Under the pieces are notes generated by a model. It was not told the DNA's origin, did not search any database, and was given only the letters and a program-made list of their open reading frames with translations. The position numbers and the translations under genes were made by a program. Positions 1-6,875 of a stretch of 34,957 nucleotides of DNA are shown here, piece by piece. Positions within the stretch are counted from its first letter, which is position 1, and each line of letters starts with the position of its first letter. The stretch lies in the NCBI GenBank assembly GCA_021817065.1, contig JAKAWH010000024.1, forward strand, positions 1-34,957, in the 5' to 3' direction. The DNA comes from Actinomycetes bacterium (lineage in GTDB: Bacteria > Actinomycetota > Acidimicrobiia > Acidimicrobiales > JAKAVM01).

Positions 1-112
1 CGGCGACCGGGCGCCGGTCAACCGTGACTGTCAACCTCTCGCCGCCTTCGACTCGACGGAGCACTTCGCTGACCGTGTTCCGCAGGTCACGAACGGAAAT
101 GGAGTTGGCCAC
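1..112 (-). CDS. Phd/YefM-type antitoxin, N-terminal part (runs off left edge)
   Basis: A GTG start at 112 on the minus strand, after an AGGGA-like Shine-Dalgarno sequence, opens a frame that stays open to the window edge (37 codons). The translation begins MANSISVRDLRNTVSEVLRR and continues with VEGGERLTVTVDRRPVA. This is the classic N-terminus of prevent-host-death (Phd/YefM) antitoxins: a short beta strand, the helix around SVRDLRN, then the 'G..LTVT..RPVA' hairpin. Family members bind DNA with this part and wrap a toxin (PIN or RelE type) with the C-terminus. The C-terminus and any partner toxin lie outside the window. Identification rests on the motif alone. Confidence 0.72.
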   Translation of the reverse strand, partial: MANSISVRDLRNTVSEVLRRVEGGERLTVTVDRRPVA

Positions 113-145
113 GTCCCTGACTGTAGCATATGTAGCCACATGTGT

Positions 146-222
<77 letters not shown>

Positions 223-236
223 GTAGGTCGAGGCCG

Positions 237-265
237 ATGATAGCACCGGGCCTGTGACCTGCTAA
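237..265 (-). promoter_or_regulatory. tRNA-Ala promoter (-35/-10)
   Basis: On the minus strand TTAGCA (260-265) and TATCAT (237-242) are separated by exactly 17 nt. They sit so that transcription would begin about 8 nt before the tRNA 5' end. This is a good sigma-70-type match and the clearest two-box promoter in the window. Confidence 0.6.
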
Positions 266-304
266 TCCCGAGAGACCGCCTACCAATTCGGCTGAAATGG
301 CCGG

Positions 305-637
305 ATGACCGATGCCGAGATTGTCCAGGTCCAGTTCACCGCCGATTCGCCGGAGATCGCCGACTCAATCGTTCGCCATCTCCTCGACGGGCGTTTGATC
401 GCCTGCGGCCAGAGGATCGGGCCCGTGGTCAGCCGGTACTGGTGGAAGGGCACCCAGGAGACGTCCGAGGAGTGGCTGGTGATCGTGAAGACCACAGCGA
501 CTCTGGCCAGTGCGGTCTCCGATTCCATCGGCGCACTCCATCCGTACGAAACTCCGGAGATCCTGATCGTCCCGGTCGTGGGCGGGAACGCTGCCTACCG
601 GGAGTGGATCGAAGCAGAGACCATGATCCCCGGGTAG
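305..637 (+). CDS. cutA: CutA1 divalent-cation tolerance protein
   Basis: A 110-residue protein, the usual CutA size. Family features run in order: an N-terminal ferredoxin-like strand with the 'A..I...L...RLIACGQRIGPVVSRYWWKG' region (residues about 18-50), 'EEWLVIVKT' (about 55-63), and the hallmark 'ALHPYETPEILIVPV' (about 77-91). CutA proteins are very stable cytosolic trimers that resemble PII signalling proteins. They are linked genetically to copper and divalent-cation tolerance, but their molecular role is unsettled. The gene converges on the SRPBCC gene with only 3 nt between stop codons, so no separate terminator fits there. Start: ATG at 305. Confidence 0.92.
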   Translation: MTDAEIVQVQFTADSPEIADSIVRHLLDGRLIACGQRIGPVVSRYWWKGTQETSEEWLVIVKTTATLASAVSDSIGALHPYETPEILIVPVVGGNAAYREWIEAETMIPG

Positions 638-640
638 CCG

Positions 641-1099
641 TCAGGGGCGGTGCTCGACCTCGGCCTTGATGCGCTCCAGCGTCGCCTGCATCCCCTTCTG
701 GTTGGTCTTGCCGCGTGTCCAACCGAGCAGCGTCCAGTAGAGGCGAAGGAGGGTCGTATCGGCTAGGCGGAACGACTCGGTTACCTCGGTACCGTCGCCC
801 GCAGGCGCGAGAGCGTAGCTCCATACGTTCAGGGGCTTGTCGGCCGATCCCACCCCAAAAGTGAACTCCCGTTCCGGCTCGCAGGCCAGCACCCAACAGG
901 TGGTCCAGTAGGTCGGGCCCTTGCCATTGCGCTTGACGTGACCCCGGAACCGGGCGCCCACCGCCGGTCCGGTGACCCCGTCGAGCCACTCCGCCTCGAA
1001 GGTTTCCGGACTGTACCGGCCGATCTTGGTGACGTCGCTCACCAGGTCCCAGACGGCGGCCGGGGTCGCATCCATGTGGAGGGTGACAGAGCCGTGCAT
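641..1099 (-). CDS. SRPBCC (START-like, polyketide cyclase/dehydrase) family protein
   Basis: About 152 residues. The start MHGSVTLHMDATPAAVWDLV is typical of the SRPBCC superfamily: a first beta strand, then an 'AxxVWxLVSDxxxIGRYSPE' helix. The C-terminal helix is rich in R/K/E (about 125-150), as expected for the long helix that closes the hydrophobic cavity. These proteins bind lipids, polyketides or sterol-like ligands; the ligand cannot be read from sequence. A longer frame upstream is open, but ATG 1099 is preferred. It opens the domain, and a TATAGT -10 box lies 6 nt upstream, implying a leaderless message. Confidence 0.8.
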   Translation of the reverse strand: MHGSVTLHMDATPAAVWDLVSDVTKIGRYSPETFEAEWLDGVTGPAVGARFRGHVKRNGKGPTYWTTCWVLACEPEREFTFGVGSADKPLNVWSYALAPAGDGTEVTESFRLADTTLLRLYWTLLGWTRGKTNQKGMQATLERIKAEVEHRP

Positions 1100-1105
1100 G
1101 GGAGG

Positions 1106-1111
1106 ACTATA
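1106..1111 (-). promoter_or_regulatory. -10 box TATAGT of SRPBCC gene (leaderless)
   Basis: TATAGT on the minus strand is followed by 6 nt and then the ATG at 1099, so the predicted start of transcription coincides with the start codon. No purine-rich ribosome site is present between them. Confidence 0.5.
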
Positions 1112-1216
1112 GGGCGTTGCCGGCCGAACGAGAAGTCGCGGAGTGAGGCGGGCCGGGCGCCACACCGGGAGGTCCTTTGCGAGCTGCTTCTCTGCCGACC
1201 GCCGGAAGGACGGGAG

Positions 1217-1564
1217 TCAGGACGTTCGCCCGCCCGCAGCGAGGAAGGCCCGGTACACCTTGATGACATCGCCTTTGAACTCCTCGGCCAGCGAGGCATC
1301 TGCGGCGACGGCCGACTCGACACTCGCCACCTCCTCGACCAGTCCCGCGGCCAGGAGAACCCGGCCGCGGGGGACGCCGAGTCCTCTCTCGATCGCGCTG
1401 ACGTCGCCCAGGTCGGGCACTCTCTTGCCGGTTTCCCAGTAGGACACGTCGCTCTGCTTGGTCGGCCGTCCGGAGGCCGTGATCGCAGCAGCGAGACCTT
1501 CCTGGCTCAGCCCCTGCTGTTTCCGGATCGACCGGATGGCCGCTGCGATATTCGCCGGCGTCAT
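1217..1564 (-). CDS. XRE-family HTH transcriptional regulator
   Basis: About 115 residues from ATG 1564 (MTPANIAAAIRSIRKQQGLS). Residues about 5-65 form a Cro/C1-type helix-turn-helix: 'IRSIRKQQGLSQEGLAAAI', then 'TKQSDVSYWETGKRVPD' as the recognition region, then the closing helix. A short helical tail (about 78-115) probably mediates dimerisation. The start was chosen at the beginning of the HTH; the frame is open further upstream but that part looks like AT-rich promoter DNA. It diverges from a second XRE gene at 1642, and the two share a 77-bp AT-rich spacer, so mutual or self control is likely. Target genes are unknown. Confidence 0.8.
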   Translation of the reverse strand: MTPANIAAAIRSIRKQQGLSQEGLAAAITASGRPTKQSDVSYWETGKRVPDLGDVSAIERGLGVPRGRVLLAAGLVEEVASVESAVAADASLAEEFKGDVIKVYRAFLAAGGRTS

Positions 1565-1641
1565 AGTACATAGGAGAATATAACGAATCGGCATATGCTC
1601 ACCATAATTGACCTCTATAGCGGATCGACATATCTTCATGG
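1565..1641. promoter_or_regulatory. AT-rich divergent promoter region between two XRE genes
   Basis: This 77-bp spacer is far richer in A/T than its surroundings. On the plus strand TATCTT (1631-1636) lies 5 nt before ATG 1642, a leaderless arrangement. On the minus strand TATATT and TATG motifs lie within about 20 nt of ATG 1564. Such a shared spacer is where the two HTH proteins would be expected to bind. Confidence 0.45.
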
Positions 1642-1974
1642 ATGATGTTCGAAGAGATCCGCCAGGACTGGGGGAAGAGGATCCGCGAGGCGAGGAAGGC
1701 GCGCTACGGGACCCAGGTGGAATTCTGCGCCGTCTTGGGTGTCACCCAGGCCACCTGTTCCAAATGGGAGTCGGGCAAGAGAGCTCCGTCGGACTACTGG
1801 CGATGCCGGATTGCCGGTGCGCTGGGCATGCAGGTGTTCGACCTGTTTCCCCTGGAGCCCATTGGGGAGCCGGTCGAGCGGGGAGAGCAGCATTGCCCGG
1901 TGTGCCACACGGTCAACGGGCATGTGCATCGGCACCTGACGAGCCCTGCCGACGGGAAGCGGGGGTCCAGGTGA
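1642..1974 (+). CDS. XRE-family HTH regulator with C-terminal zinc-binding-like tail
   Basis: 110 residues from ATG 1642. The HTH covers about residues 8-70: 'WGKRIREARKARYGTQVEFC', 'GVTQATCSKWESGKRAPSDY' with the recognition helix, then 'CRIAGALGMQVFDLFPLE'. The tail contains a CPVC motif (C85, C88) followed by H94, H96 and H98. This could bind a metal and is not a standard part of small XRE proteins. The gene diverges from another XRE gene. Function is regulatory by fold; ligand and target are unknown. Confidence 0.78.
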   Translation: MMFEEIRQDWGKRIREARKARYGTQVEFCAVLGVTQATCSKWESGKRAPSDYWRCRIAGALGMQVFDLFPLEPIGEPVERGEQHCPVCHTVNGHVHRHLTSPADGKRGSR

Positions 1975-2285
1975 GGCGGTGCCCGAGCCTCGAAAAGGCG
2001 ATCGTCCTTGCTGATCCGGTTCGCGGAGTCGACATCCCGTCCGCCCAGTCGCGGGAAGCTCAGGTCCTCCTGCGGTCCATTCTTGGCAGGCACAAGAGGA
2101 GACCCCGATTCCGCTTGCGTTCCACGCCGCCTCGGTAGAGCTTCGCCGGTAGGGTACCCTTTCCGCGAGGTACCTTCGGGCAGCGTTTCTGGGTTCCGGA
2201 AGACGGAAACCCGAGGCGCTACACGGCGACCACGACGTGCGATCTGTCTGCGAGGAGCCTGTGAGATGGGATGGCAGTGTCAGCG
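1975..2285. other. Stretch without a recognisable gene
   Basis: Several short frames cross this ~310-bp region, but none resembles a known family or carries a convincing start. A GGGTACCC palindrome occurs near 2153. It may be decayed accessory DNA, since it joins the truncated SnoaL-like remnant that follows. Confidence 0.4.
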
Positions 2286-2453
2286 ATGGACATGAACGAT
2301 CTGGACGCAAAGGTCCGCTCCGCCCTGGAATCGAGTGACACCGACGCGATGCTCAAGCCTCTCGATCCCGCCGTGCATTGGGGACCGGCCGAGGAACCCG
2401 AGCGGGGGTGTCACGAACGCCACCAGGCGATGCGCGCCGTGACGTCTCGATGA
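2286..2453 (+). pseudogene. SnoaL-like / NTF2-fold protein, truncated remnant
   Basis: The frame from ATG 2286 gives about 55 residues, starting MDMNDLDAKVRSALESSDTD. The piece 'MLKPLDPAVHWGPAEEPE', followed by a Cys and an 'R.Q' motif, resembles the N-terminal half of actinobacterial SnoaL-like NTF2-fold proteins ('DP.V.WGP..DP...C.NR.QV'). Such proteins usually have about 120-140 residues; here the frame stops at TGA 2451 just after that motif. The rest of the fold, including most of the cavity, is missing, so this is most likely a broken gene. The family assignment is from motif memory and is moderate. Confidence 0.45.
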
Positions 2454-2484
2454 CGGGCCGCAGCCGGCGGCAAGATCGGATTCC

Positions 2485-3606
2485 GTGACGACTTTCATTC
2501 GGCGCTTCGAGACGTCGGGAACGGGTATTCGGTTGGCAGTCAAGGATCTGATCGACATGGAGGGAGTCCCGACGACGGCGGGGTGCCGTGCTCTGGCAGA
2601 GAGGGCCCAGCCCGCAGAACGAGATGCGGCGTGCCTGGCGGGTGCCCGAGCGGCGGGCGTACGGATCGTCGGCCGAACCAACCTCCATGAGCTCGCCCTG
2701 GGGGTGTCGGGGGTCAACCCGTGGTACGGCACGCCGATCAATCCGCTCGATCCCTCGCTGGTCCCCGGCGGATCCTCCAGTGGATCGGCGGTGGCGGTGA
2801 CCAGCGGTGAGGCCGAAGTCGCCTTCGGAACCGACTCGGGCGGCTCCGTGCGCATCCCAGCCGCATGTTGCGGGGTGGTCGGTCTCAAGACGACCTTCGG
2901 ACGGATCCCTCTCGACGGCGTGCGGCCGCTCGCCCCGAGCCTCGACGCTGTCGGCCCCATGGCCCAGGACGTCTCCGGGCTCTTCGTGGGAATGGAGCTT
3001 TTGGAGCCGGGATTCCGAATGAACGAAAAGTTTGCCGGCCGGGTAGGGAGGTTGCGCGTCGAATGCGACCCGCTTATCGATGCCGCCATCGACCGCGCAT
3101 TGGCGGCGACCGGGTGGGAAATCGTCGACATCTTCGTCCCCGAGTGGGACGAGGCTGGCGCGGCGTGCGGTCTCATCATCGTTGCCGAGGCATGGCAATC
3201 GAACCGGCCGCTCGCAGAAGGAGCCCCCGAGCTGATTGGAGAGGATGTCCTGGAGCGACTCCGGGTTGGGCGGGACGCGGACGCCTCTGCGCTCGCTGTC
3301 GCTCGCGGAATTGCCGACGTGTGGAGAGCGAGATTGTCGGCTCTTTTCGAGGAGATCGACCTCCTTGCGACACCGACCATCACCATCTTTCCTCCACCGA
3401 TCGATCGGGCCGGTGAGCTCCTCGCTGCGCGCTCGCGATGCACCCTTCAGGCGAACCTTTCCGGCGTTCCTGCACTGGCCCTACCCGTTCCAACGGAGGG
3501 AAGCATTCCGGCGAGCCTCCAGCTCATGGCGCCCTGGGGCGGGGAGGAGTCGGTATTGGCTGCCGGGCTGGCAATCGAGAATGCTTGCGCAACGATCTTA
3601 GGTTGA
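2485..3606 (+). CDS. Amidase-signature-family hydrolase
   Basis: 373 residues from GTG 2485. The amidase-signature catalytic triad is complete: Lys20 in VKDLID, the cis-Ser S97 in GGSSSGSAVAV, and the nucleophile S121 in GTDSGGSVRIPAA. The 24-residue spacing between the two serines is the same as in fatty-acid amide hydrolase. The C-terminal part (about 270-373) carries the usual 'DLLATPT' strand and 'SGVPALALPVP' motif. At 373 residues it is shorter than GatA-type enzymes (about 480), and no gatB or gatC is adjacent, so it is more likely a small-molecule amidase or biuret/allophanate-like hydrolase than the Glu-tRNA amidotransferase. The substrate cannot be predicted. Confidence 0.88.
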   Translation: MTTFIRRFETSGTGIRLAVKDLIDMEGVPTTAGCRALAERAQPAERDAACLAGARAAGVRIVGRTNLHELALGVSGVNPWYGTPINPLDPSLVPGGSSSGSAVAVTSGEAEVAFGTDSGGSVRIPAACCGVVGLKTTFGRIPLDGVRPLAPSLDAVGPMAQDVSGLFVGMELLEPGFRMNEKFAGRVGRLRVECDPLIDAAIDRALAATGWEIVDIFVPEWDEAGAACGLIIVAEAWQSNRPLAEGAPELIGEDVLERLRVGRDADASALAVARGIADVWRARLSALFEEIDLLATPTITIFPPPIDRAGELLAARSRCTLQANLSGVPALALPVPTEGSIPASLQLMAPWGGEESVLAAGLAIENACATILG

Positions 3607-3645
3607 CAGACAGGGAGGGCAGTGGGTCCTGACCGAAATATCACC

Positions 3646-4037
3646 GCAATCCCACCCCTTTAGTGGTGGTTCAAGGCGACTCGCGCTTGTGTCGCAGGGC
3701 TATGCGATACCTGGTACCGTCGAGAACCCCGGAACCAACGTCGCCCAAGAGCGCGGCCTCAATCGGTCCATCTCCAACCAGGGCTGTTCGCTGCTGCGTC
3801 GAAGAATCGAAGACAAGGCGGGCACCTGTGGTGTCGACGTCATTGCGATCAACCCATCTTTCACATCGAAGCGTTGCTCGGTCTGCGGGCATACCGACTC
3901 GAAGAATCGCGAGAGCCAAACGGTCTTCGCCTGCCGGGCCTGCGGGCAGACGGACAACGCCGATGTGAATACAGCCAGAAACATCCCTGCCGAAGGGCTT
4001 GCGGTCACAGCGCGTGGAGGGACGCCCGTCTACGGGC
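3646..4037 (+). mobile_element. Remnant of an IS200/IS605-like element carrying tnpB
   Basis: A small hairpin with arms CCACC/GGTGG (3652-3669) precedes, and GCCCG/CGGGC (4024-4037) follows, the surviving 3' part of a tnpB gene. Subterminal hairpins are normal for this IS class. No tnpA and no N-terminal tnpB are present. The ends are inferred from these hairpins and are approximate. Confidence 0.5.
3689..4036 (+). pseudogene. tnpB: TnpB (OrfB/IS1341-type) nuclease, 3' fragment
   Basis: The frame reads GTVENPGTNVAQERGLNRSI and then continues to the zinc ribbon C-x2-C (CSVCGH) and C-x2-C (CRACGQ). It then reaches 'NADVNTARNI', where the Asp is the third RuvC carboxylate, and the usual 'EGLAVTARGG' tail. 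This is the last ~105 residues of a ~400-residue TnpB. RuvC motifs I and II, the bridge helix and the N-terminal REC-like part are absent. TnpB is the RNA-guided nuclease family ancestral to Cas12; this copy cannot be functional. The frame stays open to 4252, but the similarity stops near the hairpin at 4024. Confidence 0.75.
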
Positions 4038-4187
4038 CTGATAAAGCGCGACAACTGGAACTACGACTACCCCGAGAGAGGTGCTGCAGAGGCCCTTCAT
4101 CGTCTCCAGCAGCAGTTCGCCGGGATGAACCAGGGCCCGATGCGGAAGATCGCCGCGCTGGCCAAGGCCTGCGTCACAGCGAGCTGA
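4035..4187 (+). pseudogene. Orphan C-terminal fragment of an unidentified protein
   Basis: Directly after the IS remnant a different frame gives about 50 residues ending in TGA 4185-4187. It includes DNWNYDYPERGAAEALHRLQ and then MNQGPMRKIAALAKACVTAS. Codons are strongly G/C-ending and the residues look like the amphipathic C-terminus of a real enzyme, but I do not recognise the family. The simplest reading is that the IS element inserted into or next to this gene and a deletion removed the rest. It converges on ipdF. Confidence 0.35.
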
Positions 4188-4248
4188 GATCTCGGGGCGA
4201 GCAGGATGCGCGGACCCAGGTGGGATCAACCGGCGCCGCCGGGTGGAC

Positions 4249-5016
4249 CTAGCTCAGATCCGCTGTCGACGCTCCCATCCAGGCCGGCCTCTCGCCCCCA
4301 CCATGGACGAAAAGATCGGTACCGGTGACATATGACGCGCTCGGCGAGGAGAGCCAGAGCACCGCCTCGGCTATGTCGGCAGGCGTTGCCATCCTTCCCA
4401 TCGGGATGGTCGCTCCGACCGCCCGGATCCCCTCCTCGTCGCCGAAGTGGAGCGCCGCCTGCTCGGTGACGATAGGGCCGCCGACCACGCAGTTGACCCG
4501 CACCCGTGGTGCCCACTCCACCGCGAGGCTCCGGGTGAGGTTGGACAGTCCCGCCTTGGCCGCGCCGTAGGCCGCGGTGCCGGGCGATGGGCGGAAGCCG
4601 CTGATGCTGCCGATGCTGACGATGGATCCTCCGGTGTCCTGTTCCTGCATTACTGCATTGGCCGCCCTGGCGAAGTGAAGCGGCGCGATCAGGTTGAGGG
4701 CGATTACCTTCGCCGAGTAGTTCGGCGAGGAATCGGCCACCAGGACATGGGGCGCCCCGCCCGCATTGTTGACCAACACGTCGATCCGGCCGCATTCGGC
4801 AACCGTGTGGGCGACCACCCGGTCGATCTGTTCGGGTTCCCGGACGTCGGCAGCGATGAAGGAGGCTTGCCAGACCGGCTCCTCGGGTATGGTCCGGCCG
4901 CACACCACCACCCGAGCTCCGGCAGCCAGGAGCCGCTCGGCGATGCCACGCCCCACGCCCCGGGTGCCCCCGGTGACGATGGCGACCTTGCCGGTCATGT
5001 CGAGCGAGTCGGGCAT
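4249..5016 (-). CDS. ipdF: IpdF-like short-chain dehydrogenase/reductase
   Basis: 255 residues from ATG 5016, preceded by AAGGGAG 6 nt upstream; the longer frame to 5112 is rejected on that ground. It is a classical SDR: the nucleotide-binding motif TGGTRGVGRG (about 14-23), NNAGG (about 88-92), the catalytic Ser in SIGSISG, and YGAAK (Tyr and Lys of the triad, about 150-154). SDRs are generic, but here the gene diverges from echA20-ipdABC, exactly the neighbourhood of mycobacterial IpdF. In that pathway IpdF oxidises a hydroxylated C/D-ring acyl-CoA intermediate in steroid breakdown. The role is inferred from context; the fold and catalytic residues are seen. Confidence 0.78.
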   Translation of the reverse strand: MPDSLDMTGKVAIVTGGTRGVGRGIAERLLAAGARVVVCGRTIPEEPVWQASFIAADVREPEQIDRVVAHTVAECGRIDVLVNNAGGAPHVLVADSSPNYSAKVIALNLIAPLHFARAANAVMQEQDTGGSIVSIGSISGFRPSPGTAAYGAAKAGLSNLTRSLAVEWAPRVRVNCVVGGPIVTEQAALHFGDEEGIRAVGATIPMGRMATPADIAEAVLWLSSPSASYVTGTDLFVHGGGERPAWMGASTADLS

Positions 5017-5056
5017 CGATCTCCCTTTTTCCTTGGTGCGGAGCTGCTGTATAGGA

Positions 5057-5075
5057 TTCTGATTGTACGTCAGAA
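5057..5075. promoter_or_regulatory. Candidate operator TTCTGA-N7-TCAGAA
   Basis: A 6-bp perfect inverted repeat with a 7-nt spacer lies in the middle of the 101-bp divergent region between ipdF and echA20. On the minus strand a TACAAT -10-like hexamer (5062-5067) lies inside it. On the plus strand TATAGGAT overlaps its left flank. A bound dimeric repressor would block both promoters. The sequence does not match the published KstR2 box, so the regulator, if any, is probably different. Confidence 0.5.
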
Positions 5076-5117
5076 ATTTCCGGGACCCCGAGCCCGGCCG
5101 GCACGGAGGCAACCCTC

Positions 5118-5873
5118 ATGGCTATCACCACCGAAGTGAAGGACCGGGTCGCCGACGTCGTCATCGACCTGCCTCCGGTCAACGCCATCCCGGTCGCCGG
5201 GTGGTTCGAGCTGGCCGACACCCTCCTCGCGGCCGGCAACGATCCGCAAGTCAGCGTGGTGGTCCTGTCGGCGACCGGGCGGGGTTTCTGTGCAGGGGTC
5301 GACGTCAAGGAGCTGGCCGCCTCGGGACCCGAGGCGTTGATCGGTGTCAACCGCGGTTGCTATGCGGCTTTTCGTGCGGTGTACGAGTGCGCGGTCCCGG
5401 TGATCGCTGCGGTGAACGGGTTCTGCTTGGGCGGGGGGATCGGACTGGTGGGCAACGCCGACATCATCGTCGCCTCCTCCGACGCCACCTTCGGCCTGCC
5501 CGAGGTGGATCGGGGAGCGCTCGGGGCTGCCACCCATCTAGCCCGGCTGGTACCCCAGCACAGGATGCGATCCATGGTCTACACAGCCAAGCCGGCACCC
5601 GCCCAGGAGCTCTTGCACTACGGGTCGGTGCTGAAGGTCGTGGAACGATCGGAATTGCTCGATGCGGCCCATGAGGTTGCATCTGATATAGCAGCCAAGA
5701 GCCCCACCATCGTTCGGCGGGCCAAGGAATGTCTCAACGGGATAGATCCGGTGGATGTCAATCGCTCCTACCGTTTCGAGCAGGGGTTCACCTTCGAGCT
5801 GAATCTCACCGGTGTGGCCGACGAGGCCCGCAACGCATTCGTCGAGAAAAGGGAGGCTAGCTTCGATGCATGA
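5118..5873 (+). CDS. echA20: EchA20-like crotonase, steroid D-ring hydrolase
   Basis: 251 residues from ATG 5118, with GGAGG about 9 nt upstream. It has the crotonase fold: the first oxyanion-hole segment 'ATGRGFCAGVDVKELA' (about 52-67), and 'AAVNGFCLGGGIGLVGNADI' (about 98-117) for the second. Whole stretches such as AFRAVYECAVPVIAAVNGFC and EQGFTFELNLTGVADE agree with mycobacterial EchA20 as I remember it, more closely than with ordinary enoyl-CoA hydratases. EchA20 opens steroid ring D by hydrolysing the cyclic beta-diketone-like acyl-CoA. It heads the operon echA20-ipdA-ipdB-ipdC. No catalytic position appears lost. Confidence 0.9.
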   Translation: MAITTEVKDRVADVVIDLPPVNAIPVAGWFELADTLLAAGNDPQVSVVVLSATGRGFCAGVDVKELAASGPEALIGVNRGCYAAFRAVYECAVPVIAAVNGFCLGGGIGLVGNADIIVASSDATFGLPEVDRGALGAATHLARLVPQHRMRSMVYTAKPAPAQELLHYGSVLKVVERSELLDAAHEVASDIAAKSPTIVRRAKECLNGIDPVDVNRSYRFEQGFTFELNLTGVADEARNAFVEKREASFDA

Positions 5874-5953
5874 GTCGAACCGGTTCACCCGCGCCACAGG
5901 GGGGACAGGGGGAGTGCTGGTCAGCGGCATCCACGGTGCCAGGGGAATTCGCG

Positions 5954-6835
5954 GTGGCTGACAAGCGGATCACCGAGGACGAGGCGATCAGCCAGCTCTC
6001 CTCCGGCATGACCATCGGGATCGGCGGGTGGGGTTCCCGTCGCAAGCCGATGAGTCTCGTCCGGGCTATTCTTCGCTCGGACCTTGATGACCTGACCGTG
6101 GTCTCCTACGGGGGTCCCGATGTCGGGTTGCTCTGCGCTGCCGGCAAGGTGAAGCGTGTGGTGTTCGGGTTCGTCTCGCTGGACTCGATTCCCCTCGATC
6201 CCTTTTTCCGGGCCGCTCGGCAGGAGGGGCGGGTGGAGGCGACCGAGCTGGACGAAGGAATGTTGCAGTGGGGTCTCTATGCTGCTGCCCTCAGGCTGCC
6301 TTTTCTGCCGACTCGGGCGGGGCTCGGTTCTGGTGTCATGGATGTGAACCCGTGGCTGCGAACGGTCACTTCTCCGTATGCGGACGGGGAGGAGCTGGTG
6401 GCGATGCCGGCGATCACCCTTGATGCGGCGCTTGTCCATGTCAACTGTGCGGATGTGCGCGGGAACGGGCAGATCCTGGGGATCGATCCCTATTTCGACA
6501 ATCTCTACCTGATGGCGGCGGAGAGGCGGTTCATGTCGGCGACCCGGTTGGTGGGCACCGACGACTTTTCCCGGTATGGGCCGCCGCAGACTCTGGTGGT
6601 CAACCGGATGATGGTCGACGGGGTGATCGAGGCTCCCTTGGGGGCCCACTTCACCTCCTGCGAGCCCGACTACGGACGGGACGAAGCGTTCCAGTCGATG
6701 TACGCCGGCACGGCCCGCGACCCGGATGAGTGGGAGAAGTTCCGGACCACCTACCTGGAGGTCGATTCGGAGCACCAGTACCGCCAGGCTGTGGAGGCGA
6801 CCGCTGCCGAGGTCGCAGCCGGAGCGATCCGATGA
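5954..6835 (+). CDS. ipdA: IpdA, alpha subunit of ring-C-cleaving CoA-ester hydrolase
   Basis: 293 residues from GTG 5954, which has AGGGGAA about 8 nt upstream. The frame is open from 5870, but those 28 extra codons look unlike the family. It has a class I CoA-transferase fold, with N-terminal 'GMTIGIGGWGSRRKPM' (about 18-33), 'SYGGPDVGLLCAAGKVKR' (51-68), a LDEGM segment with E101, and 'VNRMMVDGVIEAPLGAHFT' near the C-terminus. IpdAB of mycobacteria and rhodococci, despite the transferase fold, is reported to cleave ring C hydrolytically. Here ipdA lies 80 bp after echA20 and 40 bp before ipdB, consistent with one transcript and a 1:1 complex. Confidence 0.88.
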   Translation: MADKRITEDEAISQLSSGMTIGIGGWGSRRKPMSLVRAILRSDLDDLTVVSYGGPDVGLLCAAGKVKRVVFGFVSLDSIPLDPFFRAARQEGRVEATELDEGMLQWGLYAAALRLPFLPTRAGLGSGVMDVNPWLRTVTSPYADGEELVAMPAITLDAALVHVNCADVRGNGQILGIDPYFDNLYLMAAERRFMSATRLVGTDDFSRYGPPQTLVVNRMMVDGVIEAPLGAHFTSCEPDYGRDEAFQSMYAGTARDPDEWEKFRTTYLEVDSEHQYRQAVEATAAEVAAGAIR

Positions 6836-6875
6836 GCGCCGATCCGAAGGTCGCTCGCGCCGTGGAGGTGTCCCG

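Noticed and set aside
2280-3443. Long minus-strand frame (387 codons) opposite the amidase
   Set aside because: The plus-strand amidase has full catalytic motifs; the antisense product is Ser/Arg/Pro-rich with no family resemblance, a usual by-product of high GC.
5017-5117. KstR2-type operator upstream of echA20
   Set aside because: No CAAG...CTTG dyad is found; the only dyad has a different sequence and is reported as a separate candidate.
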